Assembly (NCBI RefSeq): GCF_024519465.1
Contig: NZ_JALJRW010000002.1
Coordinates: forward strand, 281,878 to 331,970
Origin: Stenotrophomonas sp. Ste86
GTDB lineage: Bacteria; Pseudomonadota; Gammaproteobacteria; Xanthomonadales; Xanthomonadaceae
Direction of reading: 5' to 3'
DNA length: 50,093 bases
The notes below the pieces were generated by a model. The model had not been told where the DNA came from. It saw nothing but the letters and a program-made list of their open reading frames with translations, and did not search any database. This document shows positions 9,661 to 17,518 of this stretch, piece after piece (position 1 is the first letter of the stretch; the number at the start of each line of letters is the position of its first letter). A program made the translations under genes and the position numbers.

Positions 9661-10208
9661 CCCCGTGGTGCCGACCGCTGGACGGCAGCACGTAACGCCG
9701 GAACGGCCTGATGTATTGGCGTGGGAAGGAATGCGAGGAGCCGGCCAGCGGCCGGCACTACCGGAGCCGCGGGGTCGGCAGACGTAGCCTGCGCTGCATG
9801 ACCACACGCCCCGGTGGTGCCGACCGCTGGCCGGCAGCACGTAACATTGGAACGGCCTGATGTACCGGCGTGGGAGAGAATGCGAGGAGCCGGCCAGCGG
9901 CCGGCACTACCGGAGCCGCGGGATCGGCAGACATAGCTTGCGCTGCATGACCACACGCCCCGGTAGTGCCGGCCGCTGGCGGGCAGCGCGTAACGCCGGA
10001 ACGGCCTGGTGTATCGGCGTGGGAAGGAATGCGAGGAGCCGGCCAGCGGCCGGCACTACCGGAGCCGCGGGGTCGGCAGACGTAGCCCGCGATGCATGGC
10101 CACACGCCCCGGTAGTGCCGGCCGCTGGCCGGCAGCACGTAACATTGGAACGGCCTGATGTATCGGCGCAGGAGAGAATGCGAGGAGCCGGCCAGCGGCC
10201 GGCACTAC
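9661..10208. repeat. 149-bp-periodic tandem array of SMAG pairs
   Basis: The same landmark (CGAGGAGCCGG) recurs at 9734, 9883, 10032 and 10181, exactly 149 bases apart. Each unit carries a GTGGTGCC- or GTAGTGCC-headed palindrome, a roughly 75-base non-palindromic filler, and an oppositely oriented GGCACTACC palindrome. There are about 3.7 units. Units differ at scattered bases, and some SMAG arms are imperfect (CTGGACGG, CTGGCGGG). No gene lies in the 10209-10383 remainder, which holds only a GC hairpin at 10272-10296 without a T tract. Confidence 0.85.
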
Positions 10209-10383
10209 CGGTTCCGCAGGTCATGGTGAGCCGCAGGACGCGCGCCCGAGGCCGCCGAACCCACGGACGAAGCGCCCCCGCGGGTAGCGGGGGCGCGTCG
10301 ACAGGCGGGGGTGTTGGGTGCGGGTAAGCCGGGGCCCGCGGTTTGCAGCGCACACCGTGGGGATGTTTCGCGACTGCGAAAGA

Positions 10384-12363
10384 TCACGCCGCCTGCGGCA
10401 CCCGCAGCGAGCGCACCAGGCCGCCGATGTCCACGATCAGCGACACCCGGCCATCGCCGAGGATGGTGGCGCCGGACACGCCGCTGATGCGGCGGTAGTT
10501 GTTTTCGATGTTCTTGACCACGACCTGCTGCTGGCCGACCAGTTCGTCCACTTCCAGCGCGATCTTCTGGCCATCGCCTTCGACCACCACCACCAGCGAG
10601 TCGTCCTTGGTGCGGGCGCCGAAGCCGTAGTACTCGCTCAGCGAGAGGATCGGCAGGTACTCACCACGCACGCGCAGCACGCGGCCTTCGCCGGCCATGG
10701 TGCGCACGTCCTCAGGCTGCGGCTGCAGCGCTTCGAGCACGTAGGCCAGCGGCAGGATCACCGTTTCACCGGCCACCGCCACGGTCATGCCGTCGAGGAT
10801 GGCCAGGGTCAGCGGCAGCCGGATCAGCACGCGGGTGCCGTTGCCGGCCTTGCTTTCCAGCTGCACTTCGCCGCCCAGCGCCTGGATGTTGCGGCGGACC
10901 ACGTCCATGCCCACGCCACGGCCGGACAGATCGGTGACGGCATCGGCGGTGGAGAAGCCCGGCTGGAAGATCAGGTCCCAGACCTGCGCGTCGGTGGGGT
11001 TGTCGGGCACGCTCAGGCCGCGTTCGAGCGCCTTGGACAGGATCTTTTCGCGGTTGAGGCCGCGGCCGTCGTCGCTGACTTCGATCACGATGTGGCCGCC
11101 CTGGTGCGAGGCCGCCAGGGTGATGGTGCCGGTTTCGTCCTTGCCCGCATCGCGACGGACGTCGGGCATTTCCAGGCCGTGGTCGATCGAGTTGCGCACC
11201 AGGTGGACCAGCGGATCGGCGATCTTTTCGATCAGGCCCTTGTCCAGCTCGGTGCCTTCGCCGATGGTGCGCAGGCGCACCTGCTTGCCCAGCCGCGAGG
11301 AGAGATCGCGGACCAGGCGCGGGAAGCGGCGGAACACCGCATCCACCGGCAGCATGCGCACGCCGATCACCGCTTCCTGCAGGTCGCGGGTGTTGCGTTC
11401 GAGCAGGTCCAGGCCGGCGAACAGCTGTTCGGCGTGCACCGGGTCCAGTGCATGCGAGACCTGCTTGAGCATGGCTTGGGTGATGACCAGTTCGCCGACC
11501 AGGTTGATCAGTGCGTCGACCTTTTCCACCGCGACGCGGATCGAGGTTTCCGCTTCGTGCGCGGCGGCCGCCGGCGCGCCGGGCGCAGGAGCGGCAGCAG
11601 ACGCAACGGGTGACGCCGCTACCGGGGCAGCCGGTGCGCTGGTGGCCAGGCTGGGCGGTGCGGCCGGACGGATGTCCAGTTCGCAGTCGTCCACGACCCA
11701 GGCGAAGGTGTCTTCAATCTTGCTGCGCGGCACCTTGCCGACCAGGCCGAGGTCCCACGCCAGGTGCGCTTCGAGCGGGTCGAGCTGGTCGAAGCCGGGC
11801 AGGCGCTCCATGCGCGCGGCGACCTGCAGCGAGCCCAGGTGTTCGAGTTCGCGGATGATGCGCAGTGGGTCGTTGCCGCTCATGAACAGCGACGGCGAGG
11901 GAACAAAGCCGATCTGCCATGCTTCGGGCGTGTCGTCGACCTTGGCCGCCGCGACCGGGGCACTGGCGGCGGCCTGGCCGGACAGCACCGCTTCCAGGCG
12001 CGCCTTGATCGCCGCCACCGCCTGCGGGTCGGCCGGCTGGCCGTGTTCGGCTTCGCGCAGCAGGGCGCGCAGCACGTCCACCGAGGACAGCATCGCATCC
12101 ACGGCGGTGGCTTCGAGTGCGCGCTTGCCGGCGCGCAGTTCGTCCAGCAGCGTTTCCAGCACGTGGGTGAGCGCGGCGATCGCGTCGAAGCCGAAGGTGC
12201 CGGCGCCGCCCTTGATCGAGTGCGCGGCGCGGAACACCGAGTTGATGATTTCCGGGTCCTGCTGGCCCGATTCGAGCGCCAGCAGGCCAGCCTCCATCGC
12301 ATCCAGCCCCTCGCGGCTTTCTTCAAAGAACGTGGCGTGGAAACGTTGCAGATCCATGCTCAT
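10384..12363 (-). CDS. cheA: Chemotaxis histidine kinase CheA (second, STAS/CheY-linked)
   Basis: A 659-residue kinase that phosphorylates CheY-type regulators. It opens MSMDLQRF and has the phosphotransfer motif AHSIKGG with His48, as in Escherichia coli CheA. A P2-like domain lies around 150-235 (FVPSPSLFMSGNDPL). Dimerisation P3 lies near 275-340 (VDALINLVGELV), then the ATP-binding P4 with HLVRNSIDHG, DDGRGL and GRGVGMDVV, and a C-terminal CheW-like P5 to the end. It follows a receiver gene with a 57-base gap in a STAS-cheY-cheA unit. No cheW, cheR or cheB is adjacent. It differs from the cheA at 17519, which lacks an obvious P2 domain. The match is full length with all catalytic boxes present. 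Confidence 0.95.
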   Translation of the reverse strand: MSMDLQRFHATFFEESREGLDAMEAGLLALESGQQDPEIINSVFRAAHSIKGGAGTFGFDAIAALTHVLETLLDELRAGKRALEATAVDAMLSSVDVLRALLREAEHGQPADPQAVAAIKARLEAVLSGQAAASAPVAAAKVDDTPEAWQIGFVPSPSLFMSGNDPLRIIRELEHLGSLQVAARMERLPGFDQLDPLEAHLAWDLGLVGKVPRSKIEDTFAWVVDDCELDIRPAAPPSLATSAPAAPVAASPVASAAAPAPGAPAAAAHEAETSIRVAVEKVDALINLVGELVITQAMLKQVSHALDPVHAEQLFAGLDLLERNTRDLQEAVIGVRMLPVDAVFRRFPRLVRDLSSRLGKQVRLRTIGEGTELDKGLIEKIADPLVHLVRNSIDHGLEMPDVRRDAGKDETGTITLAASHQGGHIVIEVSDDGRGLNREKILSKALERGLSVPDNPTDAQVWDLIFQPGFSTADAVTDLSGRGVGMDVVRRNIQALGGEVQLESKAGNGTRVLIRLPLTLAILDGMTVAVAGETVILPLAYVLEALQPQPEDVRTMAGEGRVLRVRGEYLPILSLSEYYGFGARTKDDSLVVVVEGDGQKIALEVDELVGQQQVVVKNIENNYRRISGVSGATILGDGRVSLIVDIGGLVRSLRVPQAA

Positions 12364-12420
12364 GATGCGTGGGGTCCGGTTGCGGGGAAGGGAAGGGTGG
12401 GGCGGGACGCGTTGCTGGGC

Positions 12421-12786
12421 TCAGCCCAGGACTTTCTGCACGGTGGCCACGAGCTGTTCGGGATTGAACGGCTTGACCAGCCAGCCGGTGGCACCGGCGG
12501 CCTTGCCTTCGGACTTCTTGTCGGCGGCCGATTCGGTGGTCAGCATCAGCATCGGGATGAACTTGTAGTCCGGCAGCTGGCGCAGCTCGCGGATCAGCGA
12601 GATGCCGTCCATGTTGGGCATGTTGACGTCGGTCACCACCGCGTTGAAGCGCTGGCCCTTCGCACGGCCCAGCGCGACGGCACCGTCCTCGGCTTCTTCG
12701 ACGGAAAAACCGGCCGAGGTGAGGGCGAAAGAGACCATCTGGCGCATCGACGCCGAATCGTCCACCACCAAGATACGTGCGCTCAT
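12421..12786 (-). CDS. cheY: CheY-like single-domain response regulator
   Basis: A 121-residue receiver domain. The acidic pair is at residues 9-10, the phosphoacceptor is Asp53 (VVTDVNMPNMDG), the switch Thr lies in MLTTESA near 83-84 and the conserved Lys is at about 105 (WLVKPFNP). It resembles CheY proteins of PixH/CheY type and probably receives phosphate from the cheA just downstream. Its ATG overlaps the stop of the STAS gene by four bases (ATGA), so the two are translationally coupled. A separate cheY at 19970 belongs to the flagellar block. Confidence 0.93.
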   Translation of the reverse strand: MSARILVVDDSASMRQMVSFALTSAGFSVEEAEDGAVALGRAKGQRFNAVVTDVNMPNMDGISLIRELRQLPDYKFIPMLMLTTESAADKKSEGKAAGATGWLVKPFNPEQLVATVQKVLG

Positions 12787-13091
12787 GCAGCGTTCTCCAC
12801 AGATTTCAGGTTGTCATGGGTTGCGTCCAGGCCAAGGGCCTGGGTGACGCCGAGCAGTCGCGCGGCGTCACGGAAGGTTGCAGTGCAACCGTCGAATCCG
12901 GTCGGGTGGCCTGCCTTGCGGCGGGCGTCGACGAATGCGCACAGGACCTGCATTGCTGCGGTATGGATCCGGCTCACTTCGCTGGCATCCAGCGTCAGTT
13001 CGCCGGCCTGGTCCACCAAAGGGGCCAGGCGGGTTTTCAGCTCGGTGCTGGTCTCGATACCGAGATCACCACCCAGGGCCACAATGCTCAT
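12783..13091 (-). CDS. STAS-domain protein (anti-sigma-antagonist-like)
   Basis: A 102-residue STAS domain, first gene of the STAS-cheY-cheA unit. I chose the ATG at 13091 because a GGAG ribosome site lies just upstream; the longer frame would start inside the promoter. STAS domains act as phosphorylation-controlled binding partners. Here the usual DSSG or DTAG loop reads IHTAAMQ, so the classical serine is replaced by threonine next to alanine. It may still be phosphorylated, or it may act as a structural partner as in MlaB. Linkage to cheY/cheA suggests a signalling role, but none is established. Confidence 0.85.
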   Translation of the reverse strand: MSIVALGGDLGIETSTELKTRLAPLVDQAGELTLDASEVSRIHTAAMQVLCAFVDARRKAGHPTGFDGCTATFRDAARLLGVTQALGLDATHDNLKSVENAA

Positions 13092-13121
13092 CGTTGCTCC
13101 GGACAAACGGTTCCGAGGTTT

Positions 13122-13148
13122 ATAACGGCCCAAAGCGGAGAAGCTTTA
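13122..13148 (-). promoter_or_regulatory. FliA-like promoter of STAS-cheY-cheA
   Basis: The minus strand reads TAAAGCTT, 11 bases, then GCCGTTAT. The -35 fits seven of eight positions and the -10 six of eight. It ends 31 bases before the STAS start codon. Confidence 0.65.
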
Positions 13149-13192
13149 GGGGGAGGGGCCAAGGGATCTTCAAGGGGGGAGGCAATGGCCGG

Positions 13193-13377
13193 GTAGAGCC
13201 ACCCCATGGGTGGTTGGCGCGCCAGCGCGGCGCACCTGTTCGGGCGCCCGCGGGCGTCCTGGCGCCGGATCGGAGAGCAGCCACGCATGGCGTGGCTCTA
13301 CCGGCGAACAGGTGCCGGCGTAGCGCCGCCCCACAGGATGAAGAGTGCCGAGGTAGAGCCACCCCATGGGTGGCTGC
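13193..13377. repeat. Three SMAG palindromes
   Basis: Copies lie at 13193-13217 (+), 13277-13301 (-) and 13353-13377 (+), all of the GTAGAGCCAC type. They fill the gap between parP and the STAS gene, and the last ends 15 bases before the parP stop. Confidence 0.82.
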
Positions 13378-14087
13378 CCAACGGAACGCGGTCAATTCAA
13401 CAGCTGCGTCGCATCCAGCAGAATCATCGGCTGTGCGGTGACGCGCGCCACGCCGCGGAACAGGTCGTTGGAGATCTGGCAGATGCGCGCGGTGTCCGGC
13501 GGTTCGATCTGCGAATCGGTGAGGTTGGCGACATCCTCCACGGCCGAGACACGCAGGCCCATGGTTTCGCCATCCTCTTCGAGCACGACGATGCGGGTAC
13601 TGGCGTCGTCCTGGGCCGGGCCAGCGCCGAGGTGGATGCCCAGGTCCATCACCGGCACCACCTGGCCGCGCAGGTTCATGATGCCGAGCATGGCCGCAGC
13701 GCTACCGCGCAGCGGCAGCAGCGGGACCGGCAGGACCACTTCCTGCACCTTGAGCAGTTCCAGCGCATAGGCCTGGGCGCCACAGCGCAGCCGCAGCCAG
13801 CGCGAGGTGCGTTCGGCGGCGCGGCGGTTCTCGCGCGGACTGGAGGCCGGGTTGCGGGCCTGCGCCTGCAGTTCCTGCCAGCTGCCGGGGCGGGTGTGCG
13901 CCGGGGCGGGCGCTGCGGCACGGGCGCTTGGGGCGGACATTGGCATCGTCGTCGGCATGGAGCGGGCGGCAGGCAGCGGAGCGGGAGCGGCGATCGGTGC
14001 GCGCGTGGGGGCGGGCGCGCTGTCGTGCAGCACCTCGTCCGGCAGGTCGTCCCAGCTGGGGCGGGCGGCGTCGGCAGCGGCTAGAGC

Positions 14088-14110
14088 AGCCGAGCGTGGC
14101 TCGGCTCTAC
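14088..14110 (-). repeat. SMAG palindrome inside the parP coding sequence
   Basis: The minus strand begins GTAGAGCCGAG and folds with CTCGGCT. It is translated in frame and interrupts the last 35-residue repeat after the NDPALGPP stretch. Confidence 0.75.
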
Positions 14111-14130
14111 CGGGCGGGCCGAGCGCGGGG

Positions 14131-14699
14131 TCGTTCATCAGTTCATCGAGCAGCGCGAGGTTGGCCGGGCTGCCGGGCGAGGTGGGTGTTTCGTGAGCGG
14201 TCGCGCGGGTATCGACCGGGGGGCCGAGCGCGGGGTCGTTCATCAGTTCGTCGAGCAGCGCGAGGTTGGCCGGGCTGCCGGGCGAGGTCGGTGTTTGGTG
14301 AGCGATCGGGCGGGAATCGACCGGGGGGCCGAGCGCAGGGTCGTTCATGAGTTCGTCGAGCAGCGCGAGGTTGGCCGGGCTGCCGGGCGAGGTAGTTCGT
14401 CGAGCAGCGCGAGGTTGGCCGGGCTGCCGGGCGAGGTCGGTGTTTGGTGAGCGATCGGGCGGGAATCGACCGGGGGGCCGAGCGCAGGGTCGTTCATGAG
14501 TTCGTCGAGCAGCGCGAGGTTGGCCGGGCTGCCGGGCGAGGTCGGTGTTTCGTGAGCGGTCGCGCGGTTATCGACGGGTGGTCCGAGCGCAGGGTCGTTC
14601 ATCAGTTCGTCGAGCAGCGCGAGGTTGGCCGGGCTGCCGGGCGAGGTGGGGGTTTGGTGAGCGGTCGCGAGGCTCTCGGCCGGTGCGCCTAGGGTGGTG
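14131..14699. repeat. 105-bp tandem coding repeats with one 44-bp partial duplication
   Basis: Unit landmarks (TCGTTCAT) lie at 14131, 14236, 14341, 14490 and 14595. Spacing is 105 bases (35 codons) except for 149 between the third and fourth, which is 105 plus the 44-base duplication at 14350-14437. Units differ only by a few bases. Confidence 0.92.
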
Positions 14700-14910
14700 T
14701 CGACAGCCGCGTCGCGCATGGCGTCGGCCGCGGGCGCGGTCGAACGGACGAACTCGGCGCTGATCGCCAGCGCGACGCCTGCCGCTTCAGCGCCGTCCTG
14801 CGCGACCACCGCGGCCGCCGGGGCGGCGGGCACGTCAGCCGGTGCCGGCGCGGTCGGCACGGCATCGCCGAGCAGCTGCTCCAGGTAGTCGTCGAGCACG
14901 CCGGCGGTGT

Positions 14911-15693
14911 TCATGCCGCGCGCTCCATCTGCAGCGCGTCGTCGGCCAGGATCCATTCCAGCGCGCGGCGGTAGGCGGCCAGGCCGCGACCGGGGTAGTC
15001 CTCGGACTGCGGCGGCACGGTAAGGCTGGCGGCGTTGCAGATGCGGGTGTCGACCGGGATCGCGTCCTCCCAGACGCGGTGGCCGTGCTTGTCCTGCATC
15101 TGCTTGACCGTTTCATTGCCGGCGCGGGTGCGGCGGTCGAACAGCGTCGGCAGGATCGACATCGGCAGCGTGCGGCGACGCGAGCGTTCCACCATTTCAC
15201 CGGTGCGGACCATGCCATCCAGCCCGTGCAGGGCCAGTGGCTCGGCCTGGGTGGGGATGATCAGGCGGTCGGCCGCGGCCAAGGCGTTGATCATCAGCAG
15301 GCCCAGGGTGGGCGCGCAGTCCAGCAGGATGTAGTCGTGCTGGCCCTGGTGGCGGCCCAGCGCGTTCTGCAGCGCCAGGCCCAGCCCGGGCTGGTTGGCG
15401 CTGCGGCGTTCGAGGGTGGCCAGCGCGGCCTGTGCGCAGACGTAGTCCAGGCCGGGGATGTCGCTGCGGTGGCTGAGCGTGGACAGCTCGGCCGGCGGTG
15501 CGCCGAACAGTTCCAGCACGCCCTGCGGCGGCGGATCCAGCGGCACGCCGAAGGCGCGGGTGAGCGAGGAATGCGGATCGAGGTCGATCAGCAACACCCG
15601 GTGGCCCAGCGTGGCCAGGCCACGGCCGAGGGCCAGGGAGGTGGTGGTCTTGCCCACGCCGCCCTTCTGATTGGCGATTGCCCAGATGCGCAT
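14911..15693 (-). CDS. parC: ParA-family ATPase ParC for polar chemotaxis arrays
   Basis: A 260-residue ParA/MinD-type ATPase. It opens with the deviant Walker A QKGGVGKTT (residues 9-17), then LLIDLDPHSSLT, and LLDCAPTLG as Walker B/switch. In Vibrio and Pseudomonas the equivalent gene follows motCD and precedes parP, and its product positions chemoreceptor arrays at the pole. That context is reproduced here exactly, so ParC is preferred over a plasmid-type ParA. The start at 15693 gives the family N-terminus MRIWAIANQK and lies five bases after the motB stop. Its stop overlaps the parP start. Confidence 0.92.
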   Translation of the reverse strand: MRIWAIANQKGGVGKTTTSLALGRGLATLGHRVLLIDLDPHSSLTRAFGVPLDPPPQGVLELFGAPPAELSTLSHRSDIPGLDYVCAQAALATLERRSANQPGLGLALQNALGRHQGQHDYILLDCAPTLGLLMINALAAADRLIIPTQAEPLALHGLDGMVRTGEMVERSRRRTLPMSILPTLFDRRTRAGNETVKQMQDKHGHRVWEDAIPVDTRICNAASLTVPPQSEDYPGRGLAAYRRALEWILADDALQMERAA

Positions 15694-15698
15694 TCGGT

Positions 15699-16688
15699 TC
15701 ACTCCTTCATTGCAGGGGGAACGGCGGCGCCAACGCGGCTGCCGGCCGGCACCGGTGGCAACTGCACCGGGGCGAGGGGGGTAAGGGAGGGGGATGCGGC
15801 CTTCGGCGCCGGTGCGGACCCGGCGGTCAGTTGCGGGCCGATCGGGTCCACGCCCTGGGCGGTATCGGCCAGGATGATGACCATGACGCGCCGGTTGCGG
15901 TTGCGGCCTTCGGCGCTGGCGTTGTCTTCGCGCGGACGGAACTGGCCATAGCCGACCATCGCCAGCCGCGCCGGCTGCAGGCCCTGGTCGGCGAACAGGT
16001 GCACCACGCTGGCCGCGCGCCCGGCCGACAGTTCCCAGTTGGAGGGGAACAGCGAGGTGGCGATCGGGATGTTGTCGGTGTGGCCTTCCACGCGCACGCC
16101 ATTGGGCGCATCGCGCAGCACCTGGGCCAGCGTGGACAGCGTGTCGCGCGCATGCACGTCCAGCGTGGCCGAGCCGGTGGGGAACAGGATGTCGCTGTTG
16201 ATCTCCACCTCGATCCACAGCTCGGTGCGGCGCACGGTGATCATGCCGCGATCGATCAGCGGGGCCAGCGTGGCGGTGAGTTTGTCGGCGATGGTGTTGA
16301 GCTGGCGCTCGGCGCGCTGCAGCTGTTCCTGGTTGCGCACCGATACCGGCATGCGCATCTGCGAGGCCATCGCCGGCAGCAGCGTGGGGTCGTTGGACGG
16401 GGCCGGTGCGGACGGGCCGACGCGGTTGCCGGCCTTGATCACCGACGGGCTGTCCCAGCCGCCGCCCTGCACCTGCTGGTTGCCCACCTGCACCGGGTTG
16501 ATGGTGCGTGGCGCGCCGCCGAAGGCGGTGGTCAGCGCGTCGGCCATGACCCGGTACTTGCCTTCGTTGAGCGAGGAGATGGCGTACATCACCACGAAAA
16601 AGGCCAGCAGCAGCGTCATGAGGTCGGCATAGGGAATCGCCCAGGCCTCATGGTTGGCATGCTCTTCGTGGTGCTTGCGACGGGCCAT
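15699..16688 (-). CDS. motD: Flagellar stator protein MotB (MotD type)
   Basis: A 329-residue stator subunit. A short cytoplasmic head (MARRKHHEEH) precedes one membrane helix (YADLMTLLLAFFVVMYAIS) with the proton-binding Asp at residue 22. A plug/linker region follows, then an OmpA-like peptidoglycan-binding domain with FPTGSATLD, VEGHTDNIP and NRRVMVIIL. The C-terminus is proline/alanine-rich. It lies one base after motA, so the two are made together. In pseudomonads this position in the che cluster holds motCD, a second stator pair; no other stator is in this window. Confidence 0.94.
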   Translation of the reverse strand: MARRKHHEEHANHEAWAIPYADLMTLLLAFFVVMYAISSLNEGKYRVMADALTTAFGGAPRTINPVQVGNQQVQGGGWDSPSVIKAGNRVGPSAPAPSNDPTLLPAMASQMRMPVSVRNQEQLQRAERQLNTIADKLTATLAPLIDRGMITVRRTELWIEVEINSDILFPTGSATLDVHARDTLSTLAQVLRDAPNGVRVEGHTDNIPIATSLFPSNWELSAGRAASVVHLFADQGLQPARLAMVGYGQFRPREDNASAEGRNRNRRVMVIILADTAQGVDPIGPQLTAGSAPAPKAASPSLTPLAPVQLPPVPAGSRVGAAVPPAMKE

Positions 16689-16689
16689 G

Positions 16690-17430
16690 TCAGTGCAGGA
16701 ATCCGGACAGGTTGGTTTCGATGTTGCGCGGATTCTCGCCCTGGGCGATGGAGATCAGCCCTTCGATGATCATTTCGCGGTCGCGGCTGTTGTGGTGGAT
16801 CACGCTCTTGAGCTTGGCCGACACCGGCAGGAACAGCAGGTTGGCCGAGGCGATGCCGTAGATGGTGGCGGTGAATGCCGCGGCGATGCCGTGGCCGAGC
16901 TTGCTCGGGTCGGCGAGGTTCTTCATCACCGCGATCAGGCCCAGCACCGCGCCGATGATGCCCAGGGTAGGGGCGTAGATGCCCATGCCCTCGAACACCT
17001 TGGAGGCGGCCAGGTCCTGGTGTTCCTGGCTGCTCAGCTCGATTTCCATCATGTGGCGGATGGTCTCCGGCTCCACGCCGTCCACCAGCAGCTGCAGGCC
17101 CTTGCGCAGGAACGGGTCGCTCTGTGCGTCGACGTGCGCTTCCAGGCCCAGCAGGCCCTGGCGGCGGGCGATGTTGCTCCACTCGACGATCTGCTTGATC
17201 AGGTCGTGGCGGTCGCTGCTGGGCGGCAGGATCACCCAGCGCACGATCTTGAAGGCGTGCTTGAACACCGCCGGGGAGGTGTGCAGCAGGATCGAGGCGA
17301 TGGTGCCGACAATCACGATCACAAAGGCCGCCGGCGACCACAGCGACGCCAGGCCGGCCCCTTTGAGGATGCTGCCGCCGACCAGTGAGGCCAGGGCGAG
17401 GAAAAGTCCAATGAGGCTGAGTCTGTCCAT
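16690..17430 (-). CDS. motC: Flagellar stator protein MotA (MotC type)
   Basis: A 246-residue membrane stator subunit that forms the ion channel with MotB and presses on FliG. It begins MDRLSLIGLFLALASL, the usual family start. Membrane segments lie near residues 3-20 and 35-52, with a third and fourth near 150-205 (APTLGIIGAVLGLIAVMKNL and ATIYGIASANLLFLPVS, quoted separately). The cytoplasmic loop contains charged stretches such as HDLIKQIVEWSNIARR. The longer frame to 17469 would add 13 residues and run through a FliA promoter, so the ATG at 17430 is preferred. That promoter would place the RNA start at or next to the ATG. Confidence 0.93.
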   Translation of the reverse strand: MDRLSLIGLFLALASLVGGSILKGAGLASLWSPAAFVIVIVGTIASILLHTSPAVFKHAFKIVRWVILPPSSDRHDLIKQIVEWSNIARRQGLLGLEAHVDAQSDPFLRKGLQLLVDGVEPETIRHMMEIELSSQEHQDLAASKVFEGMGIYAPTLGIIGAVLGLIAVMKNLADPSKLGHGIAAAFTATIYGIASANLLFLPVSAKLKSVIHHNSRDREMIIEGLISIAQGENPRNIETNLSGFLH

Positions 17431-17437
17431 GGGTCCG

Positions 17438-17464
17438 TTATCGGCTTGTGTGAATGGGACTTGA
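17438..17464 (-). promoter_or_regulatory. FliA promoter abutting the motA start
   Basis: The minus strand reads TCAAGTCC, 11 bases, then a perfect GCCGATAA. The -10 box ends only seven bases before the ATG at 17430, which would give a leaderless or near-leaderless transcript. Confidence 0.55.
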
Positions 17465-17518
17465 GACACCGACGGCGGCAGGTGTTGCAGCGGTCACACT
17501 TTTATAGGGGTCAGGCGG

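Larger units (their letters stand above)
13392..14914 (-). pseudogene. parP: parP-like CheW-domain protein with repeats, frameshifted by a 44-bp duplication
   Basis: In Vibrio, ParP joins CheA arrays through a CheW-like domain and is placed at the pole by ParC. The N-terminal half starts at the ATG at 14914 (MNTAGVLDDYLEQLL), overlaps the parC stop by four bases, and runs into tandem 35-residue repeats with the core SPGSPANLALLDELMNDP. Frame is lost at a perfect 44-bp tandem duplication (14350-14393 and 14394-14437), giving a stop at 14345. The other half resumes in a second frame (13392-14348), with two more repeats, an Ala/Pro-rich linker and a CheW-like C-terminal domain (LRLRCGAQAYALELLKVQE, GIMNLRGQVVPVMDL). 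Without the extra 44 bases the two join as 492 codons. A SMAG palindrome is encoded in frame at 14088-14110. Gene loss, slippage variation and an assembly error are all possible. Confidence 0.85.

Noticed and set aside
9661..10208. Regular array read as a possible CRISPR
   Set aside because: The period is 149 bases and the whole unit is repeated, so there are no unique spacers; no cas genes are present.
10272..10296. Strong GC hairpin downstream of cheA as a terminator
   Set aside because: The stem is perfect over 10 bp, but neither strand has a T tract after it; it may still fold but is not called a terminator.
14911..15693. ParA-type gene as a sign of a plasmid or chromosomal partition locus
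   Set aside because: It sits between motB and a CheW-type gene as parC does in Vibrio and Pseudomonas, with no parB or parS next to it.
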